DNA of 64,000 nt. It comes from Rhodanobacter glycinis. GTDB lineage: Bacteria; Pseudomonadota; Gammaproteobacteria; Xanthomonadales; Rhodanobacteraceae. A model generated the notes under the pieces. It was not told the DNA's origin. It worked only from the letters and a program-made list of their open reading frames with translations, and searched no databases. The stretch is from contig NZ_RCZB01000001.1 in NCBI RefSeq assembly GCF_006438785.1, positions 1,561,912-1,625,911 of the forward strand. Reading direction: 5' to 3'. Below, piece by piece: positions 27,986 to 40,715 of the stretch. The position numbers and the translations under genes are program-made. Within the stretch, counting starts at the first letter, position 1. Each line of letters starts with the position of its first letter.

Positions 27986-28484
27986 TTCTTCGATTCCGCC
28001 GTCAGCGTGCACGGCCCGTTGCCTACCAGAGATTTGTAACCCGCGATGACACTGGATTTGCTTGCCGCATTCAAATCACACGTGGCAACGACGGGGACGT
28101 TCAATACTTCACCGAACAACGTGGGATCCGACAGCCAGCCTGCTCGAAAGGACTGACCATCCGTCGACAGTCGCAGTCCCCATGGCACGGTGTTCAGCGT
28201 GACGGTCAGAACCGGTACGTGAGCGCTCCATGCGAACCGACGAATCGGCCCCACCGTGAAATGCCCCTGCGCATCGGTGACAACCTCCAGCTTCTTTGCG
28301 GTGGAAGCCGTCTCGCCGGATTCATCCATCACATCGGCCAGTTGTATACGCACACCCGCCACGGGTTGGCCTGCCTTGACGATCGTGCCGGCAATCCGCG
28401 GTGCGGTCAGGTAGTGATGCGGCCACGGCACGCAACCGGCGAGTCCCGCGAACATGATGCATATCAAAATTCGATAAATCGGCC

Positions 28485-28488
<4 letters not shown>
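27982..28488 (-). CDS. Predicted lipoprotein inserted between sufB and sufC
   Basis: 168 aa. A signal peptide ends in lipobox LAGC (Cys19). The mature part has an early beta-sandwich-like stretch ([22 protein letters not shown] ... [17 protein letters not shown]) resembling carboxypeptidase-regulatory/CarboxypepD-like folds. No catalytic motif is seen. It overlaps sufB upstream and sufC downstream by 4 nt each, so it is fully embedded in the operon, though SufBCD are cytosolic and a lipoprotein is not a normal member. Its base composition is visibly more A+T-rich than sufB and sufC. I do not recognise its function. Confidence 0.75.
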
Positions 28489-29959
<1,471 letters not shown>

Positions 29960-29963
<4 letters not shown>

Positions 29964-30418
29964 TCGGTGGTAGCCTCGCCGGTTCTCACGGTGACCGCAA
30001 TCTTTCGGCCCGGCTGCGCCGGTTTGAGCATTTCAGCCAGACTGACCGCGCGCAGCGCGTTGTCCAACACGCTGTTGACCCGCTGCCAGCTACCGCGCAC
30101 GCCGCACTGCGATTCGCGATCGCATTGACCATCGGCCGCGCTGCATTCGGTCATGCCGATCGGGCCTTCCAGCGCCTCGACGATCTCGGCCAGCGAAATC
30201 TCGCTGGCCGGCCGGGCCAGCCGGTAACCGCCGTTGACGCCGCGGAACGACTCGACCAGCGTGGCGTGACTGAGCGCCTTCAGCAGCTTGCTTACCGTCG
30301 GCAATTCCAGGTGCGTCTCGTCGGCGATCTGCGCCGTGCTGAGCACGTCGGTCGGGTGCGCGGCGATGCAGGTCATCACCACGGTGGCGTAATCGGTAAG
30401 TCGGCTGACGCGGAGCAT
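29960..30418 (-). CDS. sufR: SUF system Rrf2-family regulator (IscR-like)
   Basis: 152 aa. An N-terminal winged helix ([19 protein letters not shown] ... [30 protein letters not shown]) is followed by a cluster loop with Cys92, Cys99 and Cys105, close to the Cys92/98/104 set of IscR, so a [2Fe-2S] cluster is expected. It matches the gammaproteobacterial SUF-type regulator at the head of the operon. It probably represses its own promoter when holo; an operator overlapping the -10 is visible upstream. The symbol sufR is used in this sense and does not imply the cyanobacterial DeoR-type SufR. Confidence 0.9.
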
Positions 30419-30443
30419 GGATACGCTCGGGCCTGACGGTTTG

Positions 30444-30468
30444 AATCGGGACTAAAATGGTACTGATT
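30444..30468 (-). promoter_or_regulatory. IscR/Rrf2-type operator at the suf promoter
   Basis: Read on the minus strand the site is TACCATTTTAGTC (30462 down to 30450). It agrees with the type 1 IscR pattern GACTRWWWYAGTC at 11 of 13 positions and covers the -10. This fits an Fe-S-bound Rrf2 repressor acting on its own operon. Confidence 0.65.
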
Positions 30469-30485
30469 TGATGCGGCGCGGTCAA
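30457..30485 (-). promoter_or_regulatory. suf operon promoter
   Basis: On the minus strand, TTGACC (30485-30480) is a -35 and TACCAT (30462-30457) a -10, separated by exactly 17 bp. This lies about 40 nt upstream of the regulator start. The -10 is inside the Rrf2 operator. Confidence 0.65.
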
Positions 30486-30494
30486 TCCGCGCCA

Positions 30495-30511
30495 TGCACC
30501 ATGATCGGGCA
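30495..30511 (+). promoter_or_regulatory. Predicted NtrC (NR-I) binding site
   Basis: TGCACCATGATCGGGCA agrees with the 17-bp TGCACYANNNTGGTGCA consensus at 12 of 14 fixed positions. It is centred about 130 bp upstream of the inferred sigma-54 start for glnK, the usual enhancer distance. It also abuts the -35 of the divergent suf promoter. Confidence 0.6.
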
Positions 30512-30606
30512 ATGCCCATTGCCGATTGCCCGAAAATCGCGCATGCACGAGTCACCAATGCAGCATGCGACGGCAGAAACCCTGCGAAAGCCCCGTGTTT
30601 CGACGC

Positions 30607-30622
30607 TGGCATGCAATGTGCT
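30607..30622 (+). promoter_or_regulatory. Sigma-54 promoter of glnK-amtB
   Basis: TGGCATGCAATGTGCT fits TGGCAYG-N4-TTGCW with correct spacing between the GG (-24) and GC (-12) dinucleotides; only one position of the -12 box differs. Transcription should start near 30633, about 26 nt before the glnK start. This is the expected nitrogen-limitation promoter for a glnK-amtB operon. Confidence 0.75.
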
Positions 30623-30634
30623 GCACCGCAATAG

Positions 30635-32312
<1,678 letters not shown>

Positions 32313-32383
32313 GCAAGGCAGTCAACGGTGCGTTCGGCGCGTGCAGGCTCTAAGCTGTTCGTGTTTATCCAGCGACTTACTTC

Positions 32384-33397
32384 ATGGACAGCACCCAAGA
32401 CCGCGCCACCGCCCGCATAGCCTGGACACGTCACACCCTCGGCGATCCGACCCTGACGCTGGCATCCGCTTCGGCCGATGCCAGTTTCCGCAGCTACTGG
32501 CGTACACAGCACCAAGGTCAAAGCTGGGTCGTGATGGACTCGCCACCAGCGCAGGAGGATCCGCAGCCGTGGCTGGAAATCGGTGCGCGACTGTCCGCCG
32601 CCGGCCTGCATGTGCCAGCGGTGCATGCGAAGGATATTGAGCAGGGTTTCCTATTGATCGAGGATCTCGGTTCGCAGCTGTACCTGTCAGCCTTGAACGA
32701 CAGTACGGTGGATACGCTGTACGGCGATGCGATGGATGCGCTGCTGCGCATGCAGCGCGACGCGTACGTGGACGGCATGCAGCCATACGACCACGCGTTC
32801 CTGCAGCGCGAGCTGGAGATCATGCCGGAGTGGTTCCTTCGCCGACATCTCGACTACACGCCCGAGTGCGAGGAATGGGACGTGCTGGAGTCGGCGTTCA
32901 CCGTGCTGCTGCACAACGCGCTGGCACAGCCGCGCTGCTTCGTGCACCGCGATTACCACAGCCGCAACCTGCTGATCACGACCAGCAACAATCCCGGGAT
33001 CATCGACTTCCAGGGCGCGTTGCACGGACCGATCACCTACGACCTCGCCTCGTTGCTGCGCGACTGCTACATCGTGTGGGATCGCGCGCAGGTCGAAGCC
33101 TGGGTCGAAAGCTATCGGCGACGCCTGCAAGCTGCAAACCTGATCGCCACGGATGTCGACAGCCAGCACTTCCTGCGCTGGTTCGACCTGATCGGGCTGC
33201 AGCGGCATATTAAGGTGCTCGGCATCTTCTGCCGGTTGTGCTATCGCGACGGCAAGCCCGGTTATCTCGACGACTTGCCGCGCGTATACGACTACGTGAT
33301 CGACGTGGCCGGCCGTTATCCCGAGCTGGCCGAATTCATGGCGCTGCTTCGGCGCTGCGTGGGTGAACGCGATCTGCGCCTGCCGGTGGCTGCATGA
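32384..33397 (+). CDS. amgK: N-acetylmuramate/N-acetylglucosamine anomeric kinase AmgK
   Basis: 337 aa aminoglycoside-phosphotransferase fold. It has the catalytic loop HRDYHSRN (His188, Asp190) and the metal-binding GIIDFQGA (Asp208). The direct 4-nt overlap with a MurU-like nucleotidyltransferase is the defining context of AmgK. It makes MurNAc-1-phosphate (and GlcNAc-1-P) from recovered cell-wall sugars. The pathway bypasses de novo UDP-MurNAc synthesis and gives natural fosfomycin tolerance in Pseudomonas and relatives. Confidence 0.9.
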   Translation: MDSTQDRATARIAWTRHTLGDPTLTLASASADASFRSYWRTQHQGQSWVVMDSPPAQEDPQPWLEIGARLSAAGLHVPAVHAKDIEQGFLLIEDLGSQLYLSALNDSTVDTLYGDAMDALLRMQRDAYVDGMQPYDHAFLQRELEIMPEWFLRRHLDYTPECEEWDVLESAFTVLLHNALAQPRCFVHRDYHSRNLLITTSNNPGIIDFQGALHGPITYDLASLLRDCYIVWDRAQVEAWVESYRRRLQAANLIATDVDSQHFLRWFDLIGLQRHIKVLGIFCRLCYRDGKPGYLDDLPRVYDYVIDVAGRYPELAEFMALLRRCVGERDLRLPVAA

Positions 33398-34098
33398 GGC
33401 ACGCGCTGATCTTCGCTGCCGGTCTCGGCGAGCGCATGCGGCCGTTGACCGACCACACGCCCAAACCGCTGCTGCCGGTGGGTGGCAAGCCGTTGATCGT
33501 GTGGCATCTGGAAAGACTCGCTGCCGCCGGCGTGCATTACGTGGTGGTCAACACTTCGCATCTGGCCGAACAGTTCCCTCACACACTGGGTGACGGTTCG
33601 CGCTGGGGTTTGCGCATCCGTTACGCCTACGAAGGCACGACGCCGCTGGAAACCGGTGGTGGCATGTTGAACGCGCTACCGCTGCTGGGCAGCGCGCCGT
33701 TCATCGCGGTCAACGGCGACATCTGGTGCGATGTTGATTTCACCACCCTGCCCGTCGAGCCGACTGGTCTCGCCCACCTGCTGCTGGTCGACAATCCAGC
33801 GCAGCATCCGCACGGCGATTTCTCGCTGGATGCGCAGGGCATTGTGCACGATGAAGGCGATGTCAGGCTGACCTTCAGCGGCATCGGCGTATACCGGTAT
33901 GAGCTGTTGCGTAATTGGCGCGCAGTGATCGGCAATGCAGCCGGCACCGAAGCCCAGCCGCCGCGCTTCCGGCTCGTGCCACTGTTGCGCACGGCGATGG
34001 CGAATGGCGCGATCAGTGGCAGCCACCAAGACGGCAAATGGACCGATGTGGGTACACCGCAACGGCTGGCTCAGCTGGAAGCCGAACTGCGCGGGTAA
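33394..34098 (+). CDS. murU: N-acetylmuramate-1-phosphate uridylyltransferase MurU
   Basis: 234 aa sugar nucleotidyltransferase. The N-terminal GLGERMRPLTDHTPKPLLPV signature (Lys24) binds the nucleotide and sugar phosphate; FIAVNGDIWCDVDF provides the metal Asp. The short length, without the left-handed beta-helix of GlmU, fits MurU. It turns MurNAc-1-P into UDP-MurNAc. It overlaps amgK by ATGA, making a two-gene recycling operon. Confidence 0.9.
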   Translation: MRHALIFAAGLGERMRPLTDHTPKPLLPVGGKPLIVWHLERLAAAGVHYVVVNTSHLAEQFPHTLGDGSRWGLRIRYAYEGTTPLETGGGMLNALPLLGSAPFIAVNGDIWCDVDFTTLPVEPTGLAHLLLVDNPAQHPHGDFSLDAQGIVHDEGDVRLTFSGIGVYRYELLRNWRAVIGNAAGTEAQPPRFRLVPLLRTAMANGAISGSHQDGKWTDVGTPQRLAQLEAELRG

Positions 34099-34127
34099 TG
34101 CGAACGCGCATCCAACAACCATCAAAC

Positions 34128-34204
34128 TTGTGGGAGCGGCTTCAGCCGCGATAGCTCCACAACAGTTTGCCGGCAAAGCATCGCGGCTGAAGCCGCTCCC
34201 ACAA
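34128..34204. repeat. Perfect 25-bp inverted repeat (REP-like, GTGGGAGCGGCTTCAGCCGCGA type)
   Basis: The left arm 34128-34152 and right arm 34180-34204 are exact reverse complements (25 bp) with a 27-bp spacer. The core GTGGGAGCGGCTTCAGCCGCGA is a dispersed extragenic palindrome of the kind widespread in Pseudomonas, Xanthomonas and relatives. It sits between murU and the secDF terminator. Each arm itself contains the GCGGCT...AGCCGC palindrome. Such elements are thought to be spread by REP-associated (TnpA-REP) transposases; none is encoded here. Confidence 0.85.
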
Positions 34205-34216
34205 TACATAGTCAAC

Positions 34217-34247
34217 AAAAAACGGCCCGGTACAAACCGGGCCGTTT
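34217..34247 (-). terminator. Rho-independent terminator of yajC-secD-secF
   Basis: A 12-bp stem AAACGGCCCGGT / ACCGGGCCGTTT with a 4-nt loop. On the minus strand it is followed by a run of T (TTTTTT counting the stem edge). It is placed 24 nt after the secF stop. Confidence 0.88.
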
Positions 34248-34270
34248 GCGTTTCGACAGAACCTGTGCGT

Positions 34271-35233
34271 TTACGGACGCCGCGCCAGCTCCGGGTTTTC
34301 CCTGGTGACCGGCATCAGGTCCTTCTTCGACACGCCCAGCCACAGCAGGATCGGGCTGGCGACAAAGATGGAGGACAGCGTGCCGACCACGATGCCGATC
34401 AACATGGTGACGGCGAAGCCGTGCACCGCCGTGCCGCCGAAGAAGAACAACGCGCCCATGGTGATCGCGGTGAACAGCGAGGTAATGATGGTTCGCGACA
34501 GGGTGTTGTTGATCGAGCGGTTGAGGATCTCTTCCGGCTCCGCCTTGCGCGCGAGCCGGAACAGTTCGCGGATGCGGTCGAACACCACCACCTTGTCGTT
34601 GATCGAGTAACCGATCACGGCCAGCACCGAGGCCAGCACGGTCATGTCGAACTCGCGCTGCGCCAATGCCAGGATGCCCAGCGTCACCAGCACGTCGTGG
34701 ATTTCAGTCGCCACCGCGGCGATCGCGAAACGGCGTTCGAAGCGGATCCACAGATAAGCCATGATCCCGAGGATCACGAACACCGCAGCCACGGTGCCGT
34801 CGCTCTTCAGTTCGGCACCCACTTCGGCGGTAACCAGTTCGCGGCTCTTCAGCTTGGCATCGGCACGTGCCACATGCAGCGTCTTGAGCACGTCGGCGGA
34901 AATGAGATCGAGGTTGACCTTGCCGTTGGCATCCACCGCTTTCTGGTCTTCCTTCGGCTGCATGCGGATCGCCACCTCGCGGGTGCCGCCAAGGCTCTGC
35001 ACGATCGCGTGGTCGAAGCCGCCCTTTTCAAGGGTGGCACGCACGTCGGCGATTTCCACCGACTGGTCGTAGTCGATCACCATCGAGACGCCGCCGGTAA
35101 AATCCAGCGCGTAATTGAGCCCCTTGGTCGCGATCAGCCCGATCGAGGCAACCATCAGGAACAACGCGATGGCGATGCTGAACTTGCGCATGCCAAGGAA
35201 CGGAATGTTGCTGTCGTGATTGAAGATTTCCAT
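34271..35233 (-). CDS. secF: Protein translocase subunit SecF
   Basis: 320 aa. It has six helices and the SecF core: ALDFTGGVSMVIDYD after helix 1, then ASVLAVIGYSINDKVVVFDRIRE and a following NRSINNTLSRTIITSLFTAITM. It uses the proton gradient with SecD to pull exported chains through SecYEG. It lies 9 nt after secD and ends just before a strong terminator, closing the queA-tgt-yajC-secDF run. Confidence 0.96.
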   Translation of the reverse strand: MEIFNHDSNIPFLGMRKFSIAIALFLMVASIGLIATKGLNYALDFTGGVSMVIDYDQSVEIADVRATLEKGGFDHAIVQSLGGTREVAIRMQPKEDQKAVDANGKVNLDLISADVLKTLHVARADAKLKSRELVTAEVGAELKSDGTVAAVFVILGIMAYLWIRFERRFAIAAVATEIHDVLVTLGILALAQREFDMTVLASVLAVIGYSINDKVVVFDRIRELFRLARKAEPEEILNRSINNTLSRTIITSLFTAITMGALFFFGGTAVHGFAVTMLIGIVVGTLSSIFVASPILLWLGVSKKDLMPVTRENPELARRP

Positions 35234-35242
35234 TGCGATTCC

Positions 35243-37126
35243 TTAGACCGACAGCGTCTTGAGCTTGCGGTGGCCGTGGATCAGCGCGGTGAACGCATGA
35301 GTCAACGTCACCGAGGTGAACAGCGAGGTCAGGATGCCGATCATCAGCGTCACGCCGAAACCCTTGATCGCGCCGGTACCCATCGTGGTCAACGCCAGCG
35401 CGGCGATCAGGTGGGTGACGTTGGCGTCCAGAATGGTCGACCATGCCTTCTCGTAACCGGCACGGATCGAGGCATGCGGGGTCGAGCCGTTGCGCAGTTC
35501 CTCACGTATGCGTTCGCAGATCAGCACGTTCGCGTCGATCGCCATACCCAGGGTCAGCACGATACCGGCCACACCCGGCATGGTCAGGGTCACGCCGATC
35601 AGCGACATCACCGCCACCAGGATCACCAGGTTGAAGAACAGCGCGATATCGGCGACCAGGCCGAACAGCTTGTAGTAGATCGCCGCCGCCAGCAGCACCA
35701 GCGCCAGGCCCAGCAGCACCGCATTGAAGCCCTTGTCGATATTGTCCTTGCCGAGGCTGGCACCGATCACGCTCTCTTCGACGATGTCCATCGGGGCGGC
35801 CAGTGCGCCGCCCTTGAGCAGCAGGGCGAGGTCGGAAGCCTCCTTCGCGCTGCCCAAACCGGTGGTCTGGAACTGCTTGCTGAAGGGGCTCGCGATCGAG
35901 GCGTCGTTGATCACCGTCTCGGTGACCTTCGCAACCCGCACTGGCTTGCCGTCGACGATCTTGGTCTCGTAGACCTGTTCCACATACACCACCGCCATCG
36001 GCTTGCCGACGTTGGCATTGGTGAAGTCGCCCATCTTCCTGGCGCCGGCGGCGTTCAGGGTGACGTCCACTTTAGGCGTGCCGCTCTGCTGGTCGATGCC
36101 CGACGAGGCGTCCACCAGCTGGTTGCCGGTCACGATGATCTGCTTGCTGACCAGCACCGGCAGGTTGCTGCCGCGCATGCGATAGAGGTTGGCATCCGGC
36201 GGAATATTGCCGGTACGCGCAGCCTCCTGAGCCTGGGGATCGCCGGCCTGGCCGATACCCGGACGATATTGCAGCGTGGCCACCGCACCGATCAGTTTCT
36301 TGGCCTCGGCCGGGTCCTGTACACCGGCCAATTCGACCACGATGCGGCTTTCGCCCTGCTGCTGGATCAGCGGCTCGGACACACCCAGCGCGTTGATGCG
36401 GTTGCGCAGCGTGCCCAGATTCTGGGTGATCGCGCTGCGTGACAGATCCCGCAACTTCTCCGGCTTGATCACGACATTCAGCACGAAGCGATCGCCGGTG
36501 TTGGCACCATTGCCCACGTTGAGGTCGGTGTATTCGTTGCCGATCGCGTCGGCGGCCGTGGAGCGATCGGCGGCCGAACGCAGGATTACCGCGATGCCCT
36601 GGTCACGCACGGCATTGCGGGTCACCGATTCATAGCGGATGTTCTTCTGCCGCAGCAGGCTGCGGATGTCGTCGGCGTAGCTGTTTTCCTGCTTGTCGAT
36701 CGCGTCGTTCTGGTCGACCTGCATCAGGAAATGCACGCCGCCCTGCAGATCCAGGCCCAGCGGCATCGAACGTGCACCGATCGCCTGCAGCCAGCCCGGC
36801 ACATTGGACTGCAGCTTGAACGCCACCGTGTAGCCGTCGCCGAGGGCTGCCTTGATGACGTCGGCGCCACTCTTCTGCACGTCGGAATTGGTGAAGGTGG
36901 CCAGCATATGGTCGCCTTCCACCACCACATTACTGACCGCGATCTTCTTGCTGGCCAGCGCGGCCTGCACTTTCTGCTGCAGCGACTGATCAATCGGTGG
37001 CGCGTCGCGGTTGGCGGTGACCTGTACCGCGGGCACCGGGACAAATGCATTCGGCAACGCGTAGATGACGCCAAACAGCATCATCAGCGCGACCAGCGCG
37101 TACTTCCAGCGGGGAAAATCACTCAT
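35243..37126 (-). CDS. secD: Protein translocase subunit SecD
   Basis: 627 aa. Helix 1 (WKYALVALMMLFGVIYALP) is followed by the large periplasmic P1 domain and five C-terminal helices. It has DLQGGVHFLMQVD and the conserved VLTLGMAIDANVLICERIREEL motif of helix 4, matching the SecF counterpart. Length and motif order are normal. MSDFPRWKY at 37126 is preferred over a GTG three codons upstream. Confidence 0.96.
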   Translation of the reverse strand: MSDFPRWKYALVALMMLFGVIYALPNAFVPVPAVQVTANRDAPPIDQSLQQKVQAALASKKIAVSNVVVEGDHMLATFTNSDVQKSGADVIKAALGDGYTVAFKLQSNVPGWLQAIGARSMPLGLDLQGGVHFLMQVDQNDAIDKQENSYADDIRSLLRQKNIRYESVTRNAVRDQGIAVILRSAADRSTAADAIGNEYTDLNVGNGANTGDRFVLNVVIKPEKLRDLSRSAITQNLGTLRNRINALGVSEPLIQQQGESRIVVELAGVQDPAEAKKLIGAVATLQYRPGIGQAGDPQAQEAARTGNIPPDANLYRMRGSNLPVLVSKQIIVTGNQLVDASSGIDQQSGTPKVDVTLNAAGARKMGDFTNANVGKPMAVVYVEQVYETKIVDGKPVRVAKVTETVINDASIASPFSKQFQTTGLGSAKEASDLALLLKGGALAAPMDIVEESVIGASLGKDNIDKGFNAVLLGLALVLLAAAIYYKLFGLVADIALFFNLVILVAVMSLIGVTLTMPGVAGIVLTLGMAIDANVLICERIREELRNGSTPHASIRAGYEKAWSTILDANVTHLIAALALTTMGTGAIKGFGVTLMIGILTSLFTSVTLTHAFTALIHGHRKLKTLSV

Positions 37127-37237
37127 GCCATGCACCCATCAAAGCCACGGCGACAGGCCGCGGCGCTAGCAACAATCGAGGAATAATCGCGTCAGGGGCA
37201 ACCGCCGCAATCGCCGGGAGGTACTCCTGAGCCGTCA

Positions 37238-37570
37238 TCAAACGGACTTCAGCGAACCCTTGGGCAACACCTGCTGGACCGAGCCCTTCTGCACCTTGAC
37301 CTTCACGTTGGCCGCGATCTCGACCGTGATGAAGGTCTCGCCCACTTCTTCCACGCGCCCGGCGATGCCGCCGTTGGTGACCACTTCGTCGCCCTTGGCC
37401 AATCCGGAGATCAGCGCACGATGCTCTTTCTGGCGCTTCATCTGCGGGCGAATCATCATGAAATACATCAGGCCGAACAGCACCACCATCATGATGATCA
37501 TGGACATGCCACCACCGGCGGGCTGGGCAGCAGCGGCCTGGGCGATCACGGGAGAAGACGGAAAACTCAT
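37238..37570 (-). CDS. yajC: Sec translocase accessory protein YajC
   Basis: 110 aa. A single membrane helix (MIIMMVVLFGLMYFMMIRP) is followed by a short cytoplasmic domain with the RPQMKRQKEHRALISGLAKGDEVVTNGGIAGRV signature. It is an auxiliary subunit of SecDF-YajC. The start MSFPSS at 37570 is chosen over an upstream GTG/ATG that would add five residues. The order tgt-yajC-secD-secF is the standard one. Confidence 0.94.
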   Translation of the reverse strand: MSFPSSPVIAQAAAAQPAGGGMSMIIMMVVLFGLMYFMMIRPQMKRQKEHRALISGLAKGDEVVTNGGIAGRVEEVGETFITVEIAANVKVKVQKGSVQQVLPKGSLKSV

Positions 37571-37764
37571 CGGATTGTCTCGCAAGTTATGGCGCAGCCA
37601 GGGATTTCAGCTGAACGCCTGATAAAAGATCGTTGATTATGCCATGCACCCCGGAGCCGTGCACTGCGTGCGGGCTGACAGGGTTATGGCGACGTTCCCG
37701 ATGTTTGCAAGCGCGGGAGCCGGCGTCTCCTGCACGGCCAGCAGCATCGATCGCCTGCCGGCTC

Positions 37765-38934
<1,170 letters not shown>

Positions 38935-39984
38935 TCAGCCGCCCTGCGGCAAGATCAGCATGGCGTCGCCGTAGGAAAAGAACCGGTAACCCTGCGTCAC
39001 CGCATGGCGATAGGAGTCGAGCATGAACTCACGGCCGGCCAGCGCCGACACCAGCATCAGCAGGGTCGACTGCGGCAAGTGGAAATTGGTGAGCAGGCCG
39101 TCGATGCTGCTGAAGTGATAGCCGGGGAAGATGAAGATCTGCGTCTCCCCCGCGAACGGATGCAGCTCGCCATCCTTGCTGGCGCTTTCCAGCGCGCGCA
39201 CCACGGTGGTGCCCACGGCAATCACCCGGCCGCCGTTGGCGCGGGCACGGCGGATCTGCCCGACCAGATGCGCTCCGACATTGAGCCACTCGCGGTGCAT
39301 GTGGTGATCCTTCAGATCGTCCGCGCGCACCGGCTGGAACGTCCCGGCGCCCACATGCAGCGTGATGTAACCGAACTCGACGCCGCGTTCGCGCAACGTC
39401 GCCAACATCGCCTCGTCGAAGTGCAACCCCGCGGTGGGCGCGGCGACCGCGCCGGGCTCGCGCGCGAACACGGTCTGGTAGCGCTCCATGTCGCTGGCGT
39501 CGGCATGCCGCTCGATGTACGGCGGCAACGGCATCTCGCCGAGCTTGAGCAGCAGCTTTTCCAGCGGCTCCGGCGCCTCGAAATGCAGCCGGAAAAACCC
39601 ATCGTCCCGCCCCAGCACCACGGCATGGCTGCCATCGGCCAGCTCGATCCGGCCGCCCTCCTTCGGCTTCTTGCTGACACCAAGCTGCACGATGGCCTCG
39701 TGCGCGCCGGTGACCCGCTCGATCAGGATCTCCACCGCGCCGCCGGTGCTCTTGCGCCCGTACAACCGCGCCGGCAGCACGCGGGTGTCGTTGAACACCA
39801 GCAGATCGCCGGGCCGCAGGTAGTCGGGCAGCTCACGGAACATGCGGTCCTGCCGCCATTGCGCCGGCACATCAAGCACCAGCATGCGACTGGCCGAGCG
39901 CTCGGGCAGCGGTGCCTGCGCGATCAGCTCGGGCGGCAGTTCAAAATCGAAATCGGATTTCTTCAAGGGAGACTCGGCCGGCAT
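38935..39984 (-). CDS. queA: S-adenosylmethionine:tRNA ribosyltransferase-isomerase QueA
   Basis: 349 aa, normal length. It has [27 protein letters not shown] at the N-terminus, [18 protein letters not shown] and the C-terminal [24 protein letters not shown] signature. It converts preQ1 in tRNA to epoxyqueuosine using the ribosyl part of SAM. It begins the queA-tgt-yajC-secD-secF series on the minus strand. Confidence 0.96.
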   Translation of the reverse strand: MPAESPLKKSDFDFELPPELIAQAPLPERSASRMLVLDVPAQWRQDRMFRELPDYLRPGDLLVFNDTRVLPARLYGRKSTGGAVEILIERVTGAHEAIVQLGVSKKPKEGGRIELADGSHAVVLGRDDGFFRLHFEAPEPLEKLLLKLGEMPLPPYIERHADASDMERYQTVFAREPGAVAAPTAGLHFDEAMLATLRERGVEFGYITLHVGAGTFQPVRADDLKDHHMHREWLNVGAHLVGQIRRARANGGRVIAVGTTVVRALESASKDGELHPFAGETQIFIFPGYHFSSIDGLLTNFHLPQSTLLMLVSALAGREFMLDSYRHAVTQGYRFFSYGDAMLILPQGG

Positions 39985-40033
39985 GCGGAAAACGCGACAT
40001 TATCCCGCAGCGCGCCGAACCTGGTGCGAAGAG

Positions 40034-40636
40034 TTACAGCCAGCCCTTCTGCCGCGCCAGCCGATAAGCCTCGATGCGATTGGCGACGCCGAGTTTGCCG
40101 ATAGCTTCGGAAAGATAATTGCGCACGGTGCCATGCGACAGATTCAATTGCGTGGCAATGTCACCGGCGGACTGACCTTCGCCAGCCAGCCGCAATACCT
40201 GGCGCTCGCGATCATTCAATGGGTCGGCTTCGGACCACGCCTCCAGCGCCAGCTGCGGATCGATCGCGCGGCCGCCGCGATGCACGGTGCGCAATGCCTC
40301 GGCCAGGTTCTCGGCCGGAGCATCCTTCAACAGATAGCCGGACACGCCGGCATCCAGCGCACGACGCAGGAAGCCGGGCCGCGCGAAGGTAGTGACGATG
40401 ACCACCTTCATCGGCAGCTCCTGGCGCTGGATGCGCTGCGCCAGTTCCAGCCCGGTCAGTCCCGGCATCTCGATGTCGGTGACCAGCACGTCGGGCTTCA
40501 GGCGCTGCAGTTCGCGCCACGCGGCCTCGCCATCGGCGGCCGAGCCGAGTACCTCGATGTCGGATTCCAGATTCAGCAGTGCCGACAGTGCGCCGCGCAC
40601 CATCGCCTGATCTTCGGCCAAAAGAACACGGATCAT
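40034..40636 (-). CDS. NarL/DesR-type response regulator
   Basis: 200 aa. Receiver: acidic residues D9 region, phospho-acceptor Asp54 (LVTDIEMPG), Lys in YLLKDAPAE. The C-terminal LuxR-type helix-turn-helix is LNDRERQVLRLAGEGQSAGDIATQLNLSHGTVRNYLSEAIGKLG. Subfamily features match DesR-like regulators that pair with HisKA_3 kinases. The start MIRVLLAEDQ at 40636 is set by receiver homology. It is the last gene of an ABC transporter and two-component run. Confidence 0.92.
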   Translation of the reverse strand: MIRVLLAEDQAMVRGALSALLNLESDIEVLGSAADGEAAWRELQRLKPDVLVTDIEMPGLTGLELAQRIQRQELPMKVVIVTTFARPGFLRRALDAGVSGYLLKDAPAENLAEALRTVHRGGRAIDPQLALEAWSEADPLNDRERQVLRLAGEGQSAGDIATQLNLSHGTVRNYLSEAIGKLGVANRIEAYRLARQKGWL

Positions 40637-40715
40637 GCGATGGTTTCCTGGTATCCACAGCGGCGAAGGGATGGTGCAAACGGCTGGTGCGGACGACATG
40701 GAGACATGGGTGGGC

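Noticed and set aside
30544..30562. Second NtrC site upstream of glnK
   Set aside because: Only the left half (TGCACGA) matches; the right half is poor. Kept as a possible weak half-site but not annotated.
33935..36442. Long plus-strand open frame (835 codons) opposite secF/secD
   Set aside because: Composition is His/Gln/Arg-rich with no recognisable motif, and it overlaps two certain sec genes. It is a GC-driven shadow.
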